This document shows positions 25,364 to 34,163 of a stretch of 64,000 nucleotides of DNA, piece by piece; within the stretch, counting starts at the first letter, position 1, and every line of letters begins with the position of its first letter. Location: positions 8,900,501 to 8,964,500 of the forward strand of contig NZ_CP109434.1 in the NCBI RefSeq assembly GCF_036227105.1, written 5' to 3'. This DNA comes from Amycolatopsis sp. NBC_01488 (GTDB taxonomy: Bacteria > Actinomycetota > Actinomycetes > Mycobacteriales > Pseudonocardiaceae). The notes below the pieces were generated by a model, which saw only the letters and a program-made list of their open reading frames with translations, was not told the origin of the DNA and made no database searches. The translations under genes were made by a program, and so were the position numbers.

Positions 25364-26101
25364 GTGCGGAGCGTGTGGCCCTCTACGACGGGCGAGCTGA
25401 CCGGGGTGGACCTCGAGGGGGTCTACGGCTACCCGGCGGACCTCGATCGCCCGTGGGTGCAGGTGAACTTCGTCGCCTCCGCCGACGGCGCCGTCGAGGT
25501 CGACACGACGTCCGCGGGCCTCTCGCACGCCGCCGACCGGCGCGTTTTCCTGCTGGGGCGCGATCTCGCGGACGTGATCCTGGTCGGCGCCGGGACCGCC
25601 CGCGCCGAGGACTACCGCGGGGTCGTCGCCGGTCCGAAGCGGATGGACCGCCGTCGCCGCCTCGGGTTCGACGGCGTCCCGCCGATCGCCGTCGTGACGC
25701 GCACCGCGGACCTCGACCCCGGCTCGCGGCTGTTCACCGAAACCGTCGTACCCCCGATCGTGGTCACCACGGCGGCCGCGCCGACCCGCGCCCTCGAAGC
25801 CGCCGGAGCGGAGATCCTGCGCGCGGGCGACGACGACGTCGACCTCCGGCGGACGCTCGATCTGCTCGCCGAACGCGGATTGCGCCGGATCGCGTGCGAG
25901 GGCGGGCCGCGGCTGTTCGGCCGGCTCGTCGAGGACGATCTCGTCGACCAGCTGTGCCTGACCGTCGCGCCGCTGCTCGTCGCGGGTCCGGCGGCGCGGA
26001 TCGCCGCGGGGCCGGTCGCCGTGCCGCGGCGGCTCGCGCTCGCGTCGATCCTCCTCGAGGACGGCTTCACGTTCCTGCGCTACCGCCGGGACGCCGGGTG
26101 A
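25364..26101 (+). CDS. RibD C-terminal-like (pyrimidine) reductase
   Basis: The 245-residue product has the dihydrofolate-reductase-like fold of RibD C-terminal reductases: VQVNFVASADGAVEV, DVILVGAGTARAEDY and IACEGGPRLFGRLV. It has no deaminase domain. It may reduce a pyrimidine or pterin-like substrate with NADPH; relatives in this group are often annotated as pyrimidine reductase. The stop overlaps the sigma factor GTG. Confidence 0.8.
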   Translation: MRSVWPSTTGELTGVDLEGVYGYPADLDRPWVQVNFVASADGAVEVDTTSAGLSHAADRRVFLLGRDLADVILVGAGTARAEDYRGVVAGPKRMDRRRRLGFDGVPPIAVVTRTADLDPGSRLFTETVVPPIVVTTAAAPTRALEAAGAEILRAGDDDVDLRRTLDLLAERGLRRIACEGGPRLFGRLVEDDLVDQLCLTVAPLLVAGPAARIAAGPVAVPRRLALASILLEDGFTFLRYRRDAG

Positions 26102-26652
26102 GCGACGACGCCGACCTCCTCGCCAGGGCCGCGGCCGGCGACGACGCCGCGTTCGGCGCGCTCGTGCGGCGCCACACCCCGCGGATGTACCGCGTCGCGC
26201 TGCGGATCACCGGCACCGCGGCCGAGGCCGAAGACGTCGTGCAGGACTCGTGGCTCGCCGCGTGGCGCGCCCTCCCCGGCTTCCGGCACGAGTCCGCGGT
26301 GTCGACGTGGCTCTACCGCGTCGTCACCAACAGCGCGCTCGCACTGCTGCGCCGGCGTCGTCCGACGGTGTCCCTCGACGAGCCCACCGACCGGTCCACT
26401 GTGGACACAGCGCTGCTCGCCGCCGCGGTCCCGGGCCCGGAAGGCCGCGTCGTGCGGGCCGAGGAGGTCGACGCGGTGCTGCGCGCGATCGGGCGGCTGG
26501 AGGTGTCGCAGCGCGTGCCGCTGGTGCTGCGCGAACTGGAGGGCCTGAGCTACGAAGAGGTCGCCGAGGTGCTCGACGTGAACGTCGGTGCCTTGCGCTC
26601 GCGGCTGCACCGGGCCAGGGTGGCGCTGCTCGCCGAGTTGAGGGAGCGGTGA
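26098..26652 (+). CDS. ECF-type RNA polymerase sigma factor
   Basis: The 184-residue product has sigma region 2 (RITGTAAEAEDVVQDSWLAA) and region 4 (LEGLSYEEVAEVLDVNVGALRSRLHRAR). The GTG at 26098 overlaps the preceding stop. The next gene, overlapping as TGATG, would normally be an anti-sigma factor but is instead an Asp23-like protein. The sigma factor probably controls the envelope-stress genes downstream. Confidence 0.9.
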   Translation: MSDDADLLARAAAGDDAAFGALVRRHTPRMYRVALRITGTAAEAEDVVQDSWLAAWRALPGFRHESAVSTWLYRVVTNSALALLRRRRPTVSLDEPTDRSTVDTALLAAAVPGPEGRVVRAEEVDAVLRAIGRLEVSQRVPLVLRELEGLSYEEVAEVLDVNVGALRSRLHRARVALLAELRER

Positions 26653-27065
26653 TGGCCGAGCCACAGGACCCCGAGCGGGACCCGCGCTGGGACGCCGTGC
26701 GCGCGGCGGCCCGGCGGCGGGTGCCGACCCCGCCCGGCCTGGTCGAGCGCGTGCTGCGGGCCGTCGCGCGCGGGCGCCGGACGGCCGTGGAGGTGCCCGG
26801 CGAGACGGGCAGCCTGCGCGTCACCGGAACCGTCGTCGCCCGGCTGGCCTCGGCGATCGCCGCCGAGCGCGCGCCCGAGGGGGTGCGGGTGTCGGCCGTT
26901 GCGGTCGAGGACGACGCCGTGCAAGTGCTGGTGTCGGTCCGGTTCGGCCTCACCGCCGACGCGGCCGCCGAGGCGCTGCGGCAGGCGATCACCGCGGAGC
27001 TGTCCCGCCGGCTCGGCGTGGCCACGACGGTGAACGTGCACGTCGTGGACGTCCACCCCGGCTAG
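26652..27065 (+). CDS. Asp23/Gls24-like protein in the anti-sigma position
   Basis: The 137-residue product has an N-terminal charged stretch (DPRWDAVRAAARRRVPTPPG, helical, about 12-40) and a C-terminal Asp23-like alpha/beta domain (LRVTGTVVARLASAIA to TVNVHVVDVH). It has no membrane segment and no ZAS Zn motif. By position it may control the sigma factor; by homology it would join the Asp23 assemblies encoded downstream. Neither role is shown by sequence alone. Confidence 0.6.
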   Translation: MAEPQDPERDPRWDAVRAAARRRVPTPPGLVERVLRAVARGRRTAVEVPGETGSLRVTGTVVARLASAIAAERAPEGVRVSAVAVEDDAVQVLVSVRFGLTADAAAEALRQAITAELSRRLGVATTVNVHVVDVHPG

Positions 27066-27069
27066 CCGT

Positions 27070-27085
27070 TCCCCCGATCGGGGGA
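27070..27085. repeat. 16-bp perfect palindrome TCCCCCGATCGGGGGA
   Basis: It begins 4 bp after the stop of the Asp23-like gene and 70 bp before the next start. It could act as a terminator stem with a tight loop or as an operator. CGTGAG (27091-27096) and CTCACG (27106-27111) form a second inverted repeat next to it. Confidence 0.5.
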
Positions 27086-27155
27086 CCTTGCGTGAGGTTC
27101 GCACGCTCACGGGCATCGTACGGGCGAGAGAAAGCCGCGAGAGGAGCCCGCACGC

Positions 27156-27593
27156 ATGCACCCGGAACGGACCCAAAGCCCCGGCACGGTCACCCCGCTC
27201 AACGAGGAGGGCGCCGCCGGCCGCACCACGATCTCGTCGGTGGTCGTGCAGAAGGTGGCCGGGCTGGCCACCCGCGAGGTCGCCGGGGTGCACGCCCTGG
27301 GCGGCGGCGGGGTGTCCCGCGCGCTCGGCGCTCTGCGCGAACGCATCCCCGGCTCCGGCACGGTCACCACCGCCGGTGTCGCGGTGGAGGTCGGCGAGAA
27401 GCAGACGGCGATCGACCTCGACGTCGTCGTGGAGTACGGCGCGCGCATCGCCGACGTCGCCCGCGCGGTGCGGCGCAACGTGATCTCCGCGGTCGAGCAG
27501 ATCACCGGCCTCGAGGTGATCGAGGTCAACATCGCCGTCAACGACATCCACCTGCCCGGCGAGGAAGAACCCGAATCGACGCGAGTGGAATGA
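27156..27593 (+). CDS. Asp23/Gls24-family envelope stress protein
   Basis: This 145-residue Asp23-family (alkaline shock) protein has the core TTISSVVVQKVAGLATREVAGVHAL and VRRNVISAVEQITGLEVIEVNIAVNDIHL. Such proteins form membrane-tethered assemblies through AmaP. It begins with ATG 27156 and starts a run of Asp23, small membrane, Asp23, DUF6286 and AmaP-like genes. Confidence 0.88.
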   Translation: MHPERTQSPGTVTPLNEEGAAGRTTISSVVVQKVAGLATREVAGVHALGGGGVSRALGALRERIPGSGTVTTAGVAVEVGEKQTAIDLDVVVEYGARIADVARAVRRNVISAVEQITGLEVIEVNIAVNDIHLPGEEEPESTRVE

Positions 27594-27884
27594 CCGGGCG
27601 GCGCGCGGACGGCGCGGAGGGCCGGGCGGCCTTCCGCGCGTTCGTCCGCGCGCACCGGTGGCCGGGCCGGATCGGCGCCGTTCCGCGCCGGGCAGCCCGG
27701 CGCCGCGGCCCGCTCCGCCCGGACCGCCCGAGAGTCCGAAGTGGACAATCCGCGCCACGACGCTCCGGTCGGCTTCGTCGCCCGGCGCCGCGGAATCGCC
27801 GCCATGCCGGCCCGCTTCCGCCGTCGGCCGCCCCGGGTGCGGTGACCGCACCTTCTCCTACCCAGGACCGTCCAAGGAGGACAT
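27594..27884. other. 291-bp spacer without a supported gene
   Basis: The stretch is open in one frame, but that is expected at this GC content and no family or ribosome site supports a gene. It ends with AAGGAGG (27874-27880), the ribosome site of the next small gene. I see no hairpin strong enough to call a terminator. Confidence 0.5.
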
Positions 27885-28061
27885 GTGAACGCAACGCAGA
27901 CCGGGCTCCTCGCCGGGCTGATCCTCGGCCTGGCCGCGTCCCAGGGGTTCACCGCGTTCCTGGTGACCCTGGCCGTCGGCATCATCGGCCTGGTCGCCGG
28001 CCGGGTCCTCGACGGCGAGCTCGACCTCGGCGAGCTCTTCGGCAAGGGCCGCGACAAGTGA
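27885..28061 (+). CDS. small membrane protein of the Asp23 cluster (DUF2273-like)
   Basis: The 58-residue product has GTG start at 27885 (the ATG two bases earlier runs straight into TGA) and the strong AAGGAGG site just upstream. It consists of two hydrophobic segments around GLLAGLILGLAASQ and VTLAVGIIGLVAGRVLDG, then an acidic tail. Small DUF2273 proteins in the same place help anchor Asp23 at the membrane. Its TGA overlaps the next GTG (GTGA). Confidence 0.75.
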   Translation: MNATQTGLLAGLILGLAASQGFTAFLVTLAVGIIGLVAGRVLDGELDLGELFGKGRDK

Positions 28062-28408
28062 GCCGCGTCCTGGACGTGCCGCGCGACCTCGCCGAACCGG
28101 CCGAGCGCGGCACGCTGACCGTCGGGCACGCCGTGGTGCGCAAGGTCGCCCAGCACGCCGCCGACCGGGTGCCTGGCACCGCGCCCGACGGCACGAAGGG
28201 CGCCAAGGCGAAGGTCGGCGGCCTCGACAACGACGTCGACCTCGCGCTCGACCTCGCCGTGGGGTACCCGGCGCCGGTGCGGGCCGTCGTCGGCGTGGTG
28301 CGGGAGAAGGTCACCGAGGAGGTCGAGCTGCTCACCGGCTACCACGTGCGCACCCTGGCCGTGACGGTCTCCGCGCTCCTGCCCGCCGTGCCGCCGCGGG
28401 TGCGGTAG
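28058..28408 (+). CDS. second Asp23/Gls24-family protein
   Basis: The 116-residue product carries the Asp23 core, with RGTLTVGHAVVRKVAQHAAD near the start and VTEEVELLTGYHVRTLAVTVSALL near the end. The GTG at 28058 overlaps the previous stop, so translation is coupled. It is shorter than the first copy and lacks its N-terminal leader. Confidence 0.8.
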   Translation: MSRVLDVPRDLAEPAERGTLTVGHAVVRKVAQHAADRVPGTAPDGTKGAKAKVGGLDNDVDLALDLAVGYPAPVRAVVGVVREKVTEEVELLTGYHVRTLAVTVSALLPAVPPRVR

Positions 28409-28410
28409 CC

Positions 28411-28947
28411 GTGCGCCCGCTCGTCCGCCTGCTGTCCACCCTGCTCGGCCTGGCCTTCGCCGCCGCCGGGGGCCTGCTCGCGCTCGAAGTCGGCTGGCAC
28501 TGGTGGCGCCCGGCTTCGGGACCGCTGCTGGTGCCGTGGCCGCGCTGGCAGGCCGAACTCGCGTCCCTGGGCTGGGACGCCTATGCCGTGCGCGTCGGCG
28601 CCGGCGTGCTCGCCGCCGCGGGCCTGGTCCTGCTGCTGTGCGCGCTGGCCGCCGGGAGCCGCGCGATCCGGCTCGCCGACCCGGCCGACGAGGTCAGCGT
28701 CTCGACGTCGCCGCGGTCGCTGGCCCGGCTGGTCGGGCTCACCGTGCGCGCGCAGGACAACGTCGCGGGCGCGACGGTCACCGCGAGCGCCCGCCGCGTC
28801 CGCGTCCGCGCGAAGAGCACCCTCGAAACCGAAGGCGAGCTGCGGCCGCGCCTGCTGGAAACGGTGTCCGCGCTGCTCGACGACGTCCCGCTGGTGCGGC
28901 GGCCGAAGGTGTCGGTCGTCGTCGACTCCCCCCAGGACCGCCGATGA
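28411..28947 (+). CDS. DUF6286-type membrane protein of the Asp23 cluster
   Basis: The 178-residue product has two membrane helices (LLSTLLGLAFAAAGGLLALEV and VGAGVLAAAGLVLLLCALAAG) and a C-terminal cytoplasmic domain with SVSTSPRSLARLVGLTVRAQD. It follows the second Asp23 gene by 2 bp. The last codons overlap a 26-residue small ORF as ATGA. Confidence 0.78.
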   Translation: MRPLVRLLSTLLGLAFAAAGGLLALEVGWHWWRPASGPLLVPWPRWQAELASLGWDAYAVRVGAGVLAAAGLVLLLCALAAGSRAIRLADPADEVSVSTSPRSLARLVGLTVRAQDNVAGATVTASARRVRVRAKSTLETEGELRPRLLETVSALLDDVPLVRRPKVSVVVDSPQDRR

Positions 28948-29024
28948 GCGAGCTTGCGAGTGCATCATCCAGCACAGCGCTTTGTGCTCAGCAGGCACAG
29001 AGCGTCAGCGAGGTGCGCGCATGA
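28944..29024 (+). CDS. 26-residue linker ORF coupled on both sides
   Basis: This small frame begins with MSELASASSS and ends with QSVSEVRA. Its ATG overlaps the stop of the DUF6286 gene (ATGA) and its own TGA overlaps the AmaP-like ATG (ATGA), so it exactly bridges the two genes. It contains a hairpin (CGCTTTGTGC near 28978 with GCACAGAGCG about 7 nt later, one mismatch). It could be a true peptide, a translational relay, or a mobile palindromic element kept in frame. Confidence 0.4.
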   Translation: MSELASASSSTALCAQQAQSVSEVRA

Positions 29025-29620
29025 GCAAGTCTGTCTCCGCGAAGGCGCTTTCCCGGTCCTACGCGGGCGAACGCACCTGGGTGTTCCTGGTCGGGCTGCT
29101 GGCACTGGCGGGCGGGGCGCTCGCCCTCGTGGTCGGGTTCGGCGTGCTCGGCGAGTTCCGCGGCCGCCGTCCGCTGCTCGACCCCCTCGCGCTGGACTGG
29201 CTCGGCGCGCACGCCACGCCCGCCCGGATCGCCGCGATCGTGCTCGGCGTCCTGCTGTTCGTGCTCGGCCTGCGCTGGACCCTGCGGTCGCTGCGCCCGG
29301 AGCCGCGTCCCGACGTCGACCTCGACCGCACCGAAGGCGCGGAGCTGGTCGTCACGGCCGCCGCGATCTCCGGTGCGGTCCAGGCCGACGCGGAACAGCT
29401 CGACGGCGTCAGCCGCGCCCGGGTGCGCGCGGTCGGGTCGCGGACGTCTCCGGCGTTGCGCATCACGCTGTGGCTGCACGAAGGCACGGACCTCAAGAGC
29501 GTCTGGGCGGAGCTGGACGCGCGCGTCCTGACCAGGGCGCGGGAGTCGCTCGGGCTCGACGTCCTACCCACCGCCGTCCGCCTGGAACTCGACACGAGCG
29601 CGGCGAAACGCGTGCGCTGA
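29021..29620 (+). CDS. amaP: AmaP-like Asp23 membrane anchor protein
   Basis: The 199-residue product has two membrane segments (WVFLVGLLALAGGALALVVG and RIAAIVLGVLLFVLGLRWTL) followed by a cytoplasmic domain (ELVVTAAAISGAVQADAEQLDG). The layout resembles AmaP, which anchors Asp23 to the membrane. ATG at 29021. It is the last gene of the sigma-Asp23 cluster. Confidence 0.75.
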   Translation: MSKSVSAKALSRSYAGERTWVFLVGLLALAGGALALVVGFGVLGEFRGRRPLLDPLALDWLGAHATPARIAAIVLGVLLFVLGLRWTLRSLRPEPRPDVDLDRTEGAELVVTAAAISGAVQADAEQLDGVSRARVRAVGSRTSPALRITLWLHEGTDLKSVWAELDARVLTRARESLGLDVLPTAVRLELDTSAAKRVR

Positions 29621-29646
29621 GCGGCGTCGTTCCGCAGAATGCGGGC

Positions 29647-30726
29647 ATGCCCCTACCGCTGCAGCCGCCGCTGAAGCCGATGCTCGCCAAGCCCGCGAAG
29701 GCCATCCCGGACTCCGGAGGCCTGCTGTTCGAGCCCAAGTGGGACGGCTTCCGCTGCATCGTCTTCAAGGACGGCGACGAGCTGTACCTGCAGTCCCGCG
29801 CGGAAAAGCCGCTCAACCGGTACTTCCCGGAAGCCGTCGCGCGGCTGCTGGAGACGCTGCCGCCGCGGGTCGTGCTGGACGGCGAGCTCGTCGTCGCGCG
29901 CGGCGGCCGGCTGGACTTCGACGCGCTCACCGAGCGGATCCACCCCGCCGAAAGCCGCATCACGCTGCTGGCCGCCGAGCAGCCCGCCGAGTTCGTCGCC
30001 TTCGACCTGCTCGCCCTCGACGACGAGGCCCTGCTCGACGAGCCGACGTCGGCCCGTCGCGAACGGCTCGCCGAGCTGGCCGGCGACCGGTTCGCGCTCA
30101 CGCCCGCCACCACCGACCCGGCGACCGCGCGGCACTGGTTCGAGCTGTTCGAAGGCGCGGGCCTCGACGGCGTCATCGGCAAGCCCCTCGACGAGCCGTA
30201 CACGCCCGGCAAGCGGGTGATGGTCAAGTACAAGCACCTGCGCACCGCGGACTGCGTCCTGGCCGGGCTGCGCTGGCACGTCGACGGCGGGCCCGGCGAG
30301 CTCGTCGGCTCGTTCCTGCTCGGCTTGCACGACGACAAGGGCGTGCTGCACCACGTCGGGACCGTCGGATCGTTCCCGAAGGAGCGCCGTCGCGAGCTGG
30401 CCGAGGAGCTGGCTCCGCTGGTGACCGACGGCGAAGACCACCCGTGGGGCGGCCGGGCCACCGGCGAGGCCCAGCGGATCCCCGGCGGCATCACGCGCTG
30501 GCGCGCCACCGAGCACGAATGGGTGCCGTTGCGGCCCGAGCGCGTCGTCGAGGTCGCCTACGAGAACACCGAAGGCGGCATGCCGTCGCGCTTCCGGCAC
30601 AACGCGCGGTTCGTGCGGTGGCGCCCGGACCGCGAACCCGCGTCGTGCGACTACGGCCAGCTGGACGAGCCGGCCCGCTACGACCTCGACGCCGTGTTCC
30701 GCGGCCAGGTCGTGCGGACCCGCTAA
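29647..30726 (+). CDS. ligC: ATP-dependent DNA ligase, LigC type
   Basis: The 359-residue enzyme has the nucleotidyltransferase motif I EPKWDGFR (the Lys takes AMP), motif III VVLDGELVV, motif IV LDGVIGK and motif V VMVKYKH, then an OB-fold with VVEVAYEN. The size and lack of extra domains fit actinobacterial LigC, used in repair with Prim-Pol partners. Such a partner is encoded 9 kb away at 39647-40666. ATG at 29647. Confidence 0.88.
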   Translation: MPLPLQPPLKPMLAKPAKAIPDSGGLLFEPKWDGFRCIVFKDGDELYLQSRAEKPLNRYFPEAVARLLETLPPRVVLDGELVVARGGRLDFDALTERIHPAESRITLLAAEQPAEFVAFDLLALDDEALLDEPTSARRERLAELAGDRFALTPATTDPATARHWFELFEGAGLDGVIGKPLDEPYTPGKRVMVKYKHLRTADCVLAGLRWHVDGGPGELVGSFLLGLHDDKGVLHHVGTVGSFPKERRRELAEELAPLVTDGEDHPWGGRATGEAQRIPGGITRWRATEHEWVPLRPERVVEVAYENTEGGMPSRFRHNARFVRWRPDREPASCDYGQLDEPARYDLDAVFRGQVVRTR

Positions 30727-30780
30727 CCCCTGTCCCACACCGGCCGTGCGAAGCTCGGCAGTACCGTGCCCTTGATCTAC

Positions 30781-32340
30781 GTGAGGACCTCGCCCGTGCG
30801 CCGCCGTTCCCGTCTCCTGGTCGCGCTGCTCGCCCTGGCCTCCGCCGCGGGCTGCGCCGCCGGGCCGTCGGTCCGCCCGGCCCTGGTCGAGAACGACGGG
30901 AAGACGACGCCCGCGTCGCCCACGGGCACGCCCGCGGTGCCGCTGCCGCCGCTGGCCGAACCGCAGTCGCCGTCGCTGCGGTGGGCCGACTGCGACGACG
31001 ACACCCGGCAGCGGATCGGCGCCCCCGCCGTCCCGGACAGCCTGCACTTCACCTGCGCCCGGGTCACCGCGCCGCTCGACGCGCCCGGCGAGTCCCGGCG
31101 CTCGGTGGTGCGGCTGCTCGCGCTGAAGGTCGGCTCCGGGCCGGTGCCGCTGGTCGTGGTCAACGACGTCGACGGCGACCCGGGCACGGTGTACGCCGCC
31201 CGGCTGGCCGCGACGCTGCCGCCGGCGTTCCTCCAGAAGTTCTCCCTGATCGGCCTCGACCGGCGCGGCACCGGGATGTCGGGCGCCGTCCAGTGCGTGC
31301 CGGCCGACATCCGGCACGACCTGATCGACGCCGACCCGGCGCAGGGCGACCTGCAGGACGTGCTGGACGCCGCGCGCAAGGCCGGGCAGCAGTGCGCGAT
31401 CGAGCTGGACGACTCCCAGACCGCGCTGGACAGCTGGCGCGGGGCCGGCGACCTCGAGGAACTGCGCAAGCAGCTGGGCATGGACCGGCTCGACGCGATC
31501 GGCCGCGGCGACGGCTCGAAGGTCCTCTCCGAGTACGCCGTGCGCTTCCCCGGGCAGGTCGGCCGGATGGTGCTCGACGGCGTCCCCGACCCGGGCCCGG
31601 ACACCGCCGCGGTGCTCGACGCGGTCGCCGCCGGCGCCCAGTCCACGTTGGACGCCTTCGCCGCGGACTGCGCCGCACGCAAGTGCGCCCTCGGCGACCC
31701 GAAGACGGCGCTGGCCGGCCTCGCCGACCAGCTGCGGCGCGCGGCGCCGACGACCGACGACGGCGTCGCGTTCGGGCCGGGCGTCGCGATGTTCGCCGTC
31801 TACTCGGGCCTGACGCAGCGCTCGCGGTGGGCGGAGCTGGCGGACGCGATCACGGCGGCGCGGTCGGGGAACATCGGGGCGCTGGCGGCGTTCGCGACGC
31901 CGGTGCTGCACGACACGCGCGCGCAGCCGTCGCGGCTCGACGCCACGATCGCGACGCGCTGCAACGACAGCCAGACGCGCCTCTCGGCCGACCAGCTCGA
32001 CCAGGTCGCGGCCGGCATGCGGGCGAAGTACCCGCAGTTCGGCTCGGTCGTCGCGCAGCAGCTGGCGTGGTGCGGGCCGTGGCCGGTGCGGACCGAGCCG
32101 CTGCCGCCGGCGGGCGCGCCGGGCGCCCCGCCCATCCTGGTCGCGGCCACCGCGGCCGACCCGGTGACACCCCAGCTGGGCAGCACCCGCGCGGCCGACC
32201 AGATGCCTTCGGCGGTGACGATCACGTGGCAGGGCGCGGGCCACGGCGCGGTCGGCGCGTCCCCCTGCGTCACCGACGCGGCCCGCGCCTTCCTGATCGA
32301 CGGAAAGATCCCCGCGGACGGCACCCTCTGCCCCGCCTGA
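30781..32340 (+). CDS. lipoprotein alpha/beta hydrolase lacking the nucleophile Ser
   Basis: The roughly 519-residue product resembles secreted tripeptidyl-aminopeptidase-type alpha/beta hydrolases. The n-region VRTSPVRRRSRLL, hydrophobic core and SAAGC make a lipoprotein signal. The elbow that should read G-x-S-x-G reads AIGRGDGSKVL, so Gly stands where the nucleophile Ser is expected; Asp (ADPVTP) and His (GAGHGA) are kept. The protein is therefore probably not a classical peptidase. GTGs at 30766, 30781 and 30796 are all possible; 30781 gives the best signal peptide. It could bind peptides or use the shifted Ser (GDGSK). Confidence 0.7.
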   Translation: MRTSPVRRRSRLLVALLALASAAGCAAGPSVRPALVENDGKTTPASPTGTPAVPLPPLAEPQSPSLRWADCDDDTRQRIGAPAVPDSLHFTCARVTAPLDAPGESRRSVVRLLALKVGSGPVPLVVVNDVDGDPGTVYAARLAATLPPAFLQKFSLIGLDRRGTGMSGAVQCVPADIRHDLIDADPAQGDLQDVLDAARKAGQQCAIELDDSQTALDSWRGAGDLEELRKQLGMDRLDAIGRGDGSKVLSEYAVRFPGQVGRMVLDGVPDPGPDTAAVLDAVAAGAQSTLDAFAADCAARKCALGDPKTALAGLADQLRRAAPTTDDGVAFGPGVAMFAVYSGLTQRSRWAELADAITAARSGNIGALAAFATPVLHDTRAQPSRLDATIATRCNDSQTRLSADQLDQVAAGMRAKYPQFGSVVAQQLAWCGPWPVRTEPLPPAGAPGAPPILVAATAADPVTPQLGSTRAADQMPSAVTITWQGAGHGAVGASPCVTDAARAFLIDGKIPADGTLCPA

Positions 32341-32344
32341 ATCC

Positions 32345-32465
32345 GTAACTCACGTGATCCGAGCCGGATCTCGCGTGATCAGGGACGTAACTCGCGTGAT
32401 TGAAGCCGTAATTCGCCAGATCCGGCCCCAATCACGCGAGTTACGTGCTCAATCACGTCAGTTAC
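32345..32465. repeat. six 15-bp units at 21-bp period, four direct and two inverted
   Basis: Units with consensus GTAACTCGCGTGATC lie at 32345, 32366, 32387 and 32408, exactly 21 bp apart. Their reverse complement (AATCACGCGAGTTAC type) follows at 32430 and 32451, again 21 bp apart. Spacers are 6 nt (7 at the turn). Units 32387-32401 and 32430-32444 are perfectly complementary over 15 bp, so the array folds into long hairpins. It lies between convergent genes and may serve as terminator, but the two-turn periodicity is not needed for that. Confidence 0.85.
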
Positions 32466-32468
32466 GGG

Positions 32469-32711
32469 TTACTGGCGGTAGGACTCCACCTCGGAGACCG
32501 GACGGGCCGCGGCGTCGTCCGGGTTCTCGTGGAACTCCGTTTTCGCGCGCCGCTGCCGGAGCAGGTCCCAGCACTGGTCGAGCTGCTGCTCGACCGCGGT
32601 GAGGCGGTCCTTGTCGCCGCCGTTCAGCCCCACGCCGACCGACCGCGACCGGAGCTCGTGCTCCTCCGCGATCAGCTCGTCGATCCGGCCCAGGATTTCG
32701 CCGTCGGCCAT
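32469..32711 (-). CDS. DUF2630 family small protein
   Basis: The 80-residue product has the DUF2630 pattern: MADGEILGRIDELIAEEHEL, then DRLTAVEQQLDQCWDLLRQRRA, a helical hairpin of charged residues. Its function is unknown. The stop abuts the inverted repeat array. The start ATG (32709-32711) lies 83 bp from the divergent thioredoxin gene. Confidence 0.85.
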   Translation of the reverse strand: MADGEILGRIDELIAEEHELRSRSVGVGLNGGDKDRLTAVEQQLDQCWDLLRQRRAKTEFHENPDDAAARPVSEVESYRQ

Positions 32712-32794
32712 GAGTTCCTCCTCGTACGGTTGCTCGGTGGAGACGCTACCCCGGCCCCGGGAATTCCCGCCGCACGCGCGTCGTTGACCAGGGC

Positions 32795-33166
32795 ATGAGC
32801 ACCGTTGAGCTGACTGCCGAGAACTTCGACCAGACGGTAAACGACAACGAGTTCGTCCTGATCGACTTCTGGGCGAGCTGGTGCGGACCGTGCCGCCAGT
32901 TCGCGCCGGTCTACGAGAAGGCGTCCGAGAAGCACGACGACCTCGTGTTCGCGAGCGTCGACACCGAAGCGCAGCAGCAGCTCGCCGCTGCCTTCGACGT
33001 CCGCTCGATCCCGACGCTGGCCATCATCCGCGACAAGACGCTGATCTACGCCCAGCCGGGCGCGCTGCCCGAGCCGGCCCTCGAAGAGCTCATCAAGCAG
33101 GCACGCGACGTCGACATGGACGAGGTCAAGCGCAAGGCCGCCGAAGCCGAGGCCGAACAGGCCTGA
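32795..33166 (+). CDS. trxA: thioredoxin
   Basis: The 123-residue product has the WCGPC active site (FWASWCGPCRQFAPV) and the cis-Pro motif SIPTLA. The C-terminal 20 residues form an acidic, Ala/Glu-rich tail absent from minimal thioredoxins. It reduces protein disulfides in the cytoplasm. A long hairpin terminator follows. Confidence 0.92.
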   Translation: MSTVELTAENFDQTVNDNEFVLIDFWASWCGPCRQFAPVYEKASEKHDDLVFASVDTEAQQQLAAAFDVRSIPTLAIIRDKTLIYAQPGALPEPALEELIKQARDVDMDEVKRKAAEAEAEQA

Positions 33167-33174
33167 CCACCACC

Positions 33175-33220
33175 ACACGACGAAGGCCGCCCCGGGATCC
33201 CCGGGGCGGCCTTCGCGTGT
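33175..33220. terminator. bidirectional hairpin terminator
   Basis: Sixteen perfect pairs (33181-33196 with 33200-33215) with a 3-nt loop, extended by ACACG/CGTGT across a bulge, separate the thioredoxin and proline dehydrogenase genes. Confidence 0.85.
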
Positions 33221-33222
33221 CT

Positions 33223-34152
<930 letters not shown>

Positions 34153-34163
34153 GACGGACCTCC

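Noticed and set aside
27594..27884. Coding sequence in the spacer of the Asp23 cluster
   Set aside because: Open frame only; no ribosome site, no membrane or Asp23 pattern, and the following gene has its own start and site.
32345..32465. CRISPR array
   Set aside because: Units are 15 bp with only 6-7 nt spacers, change orientation, and there are no cas genes.
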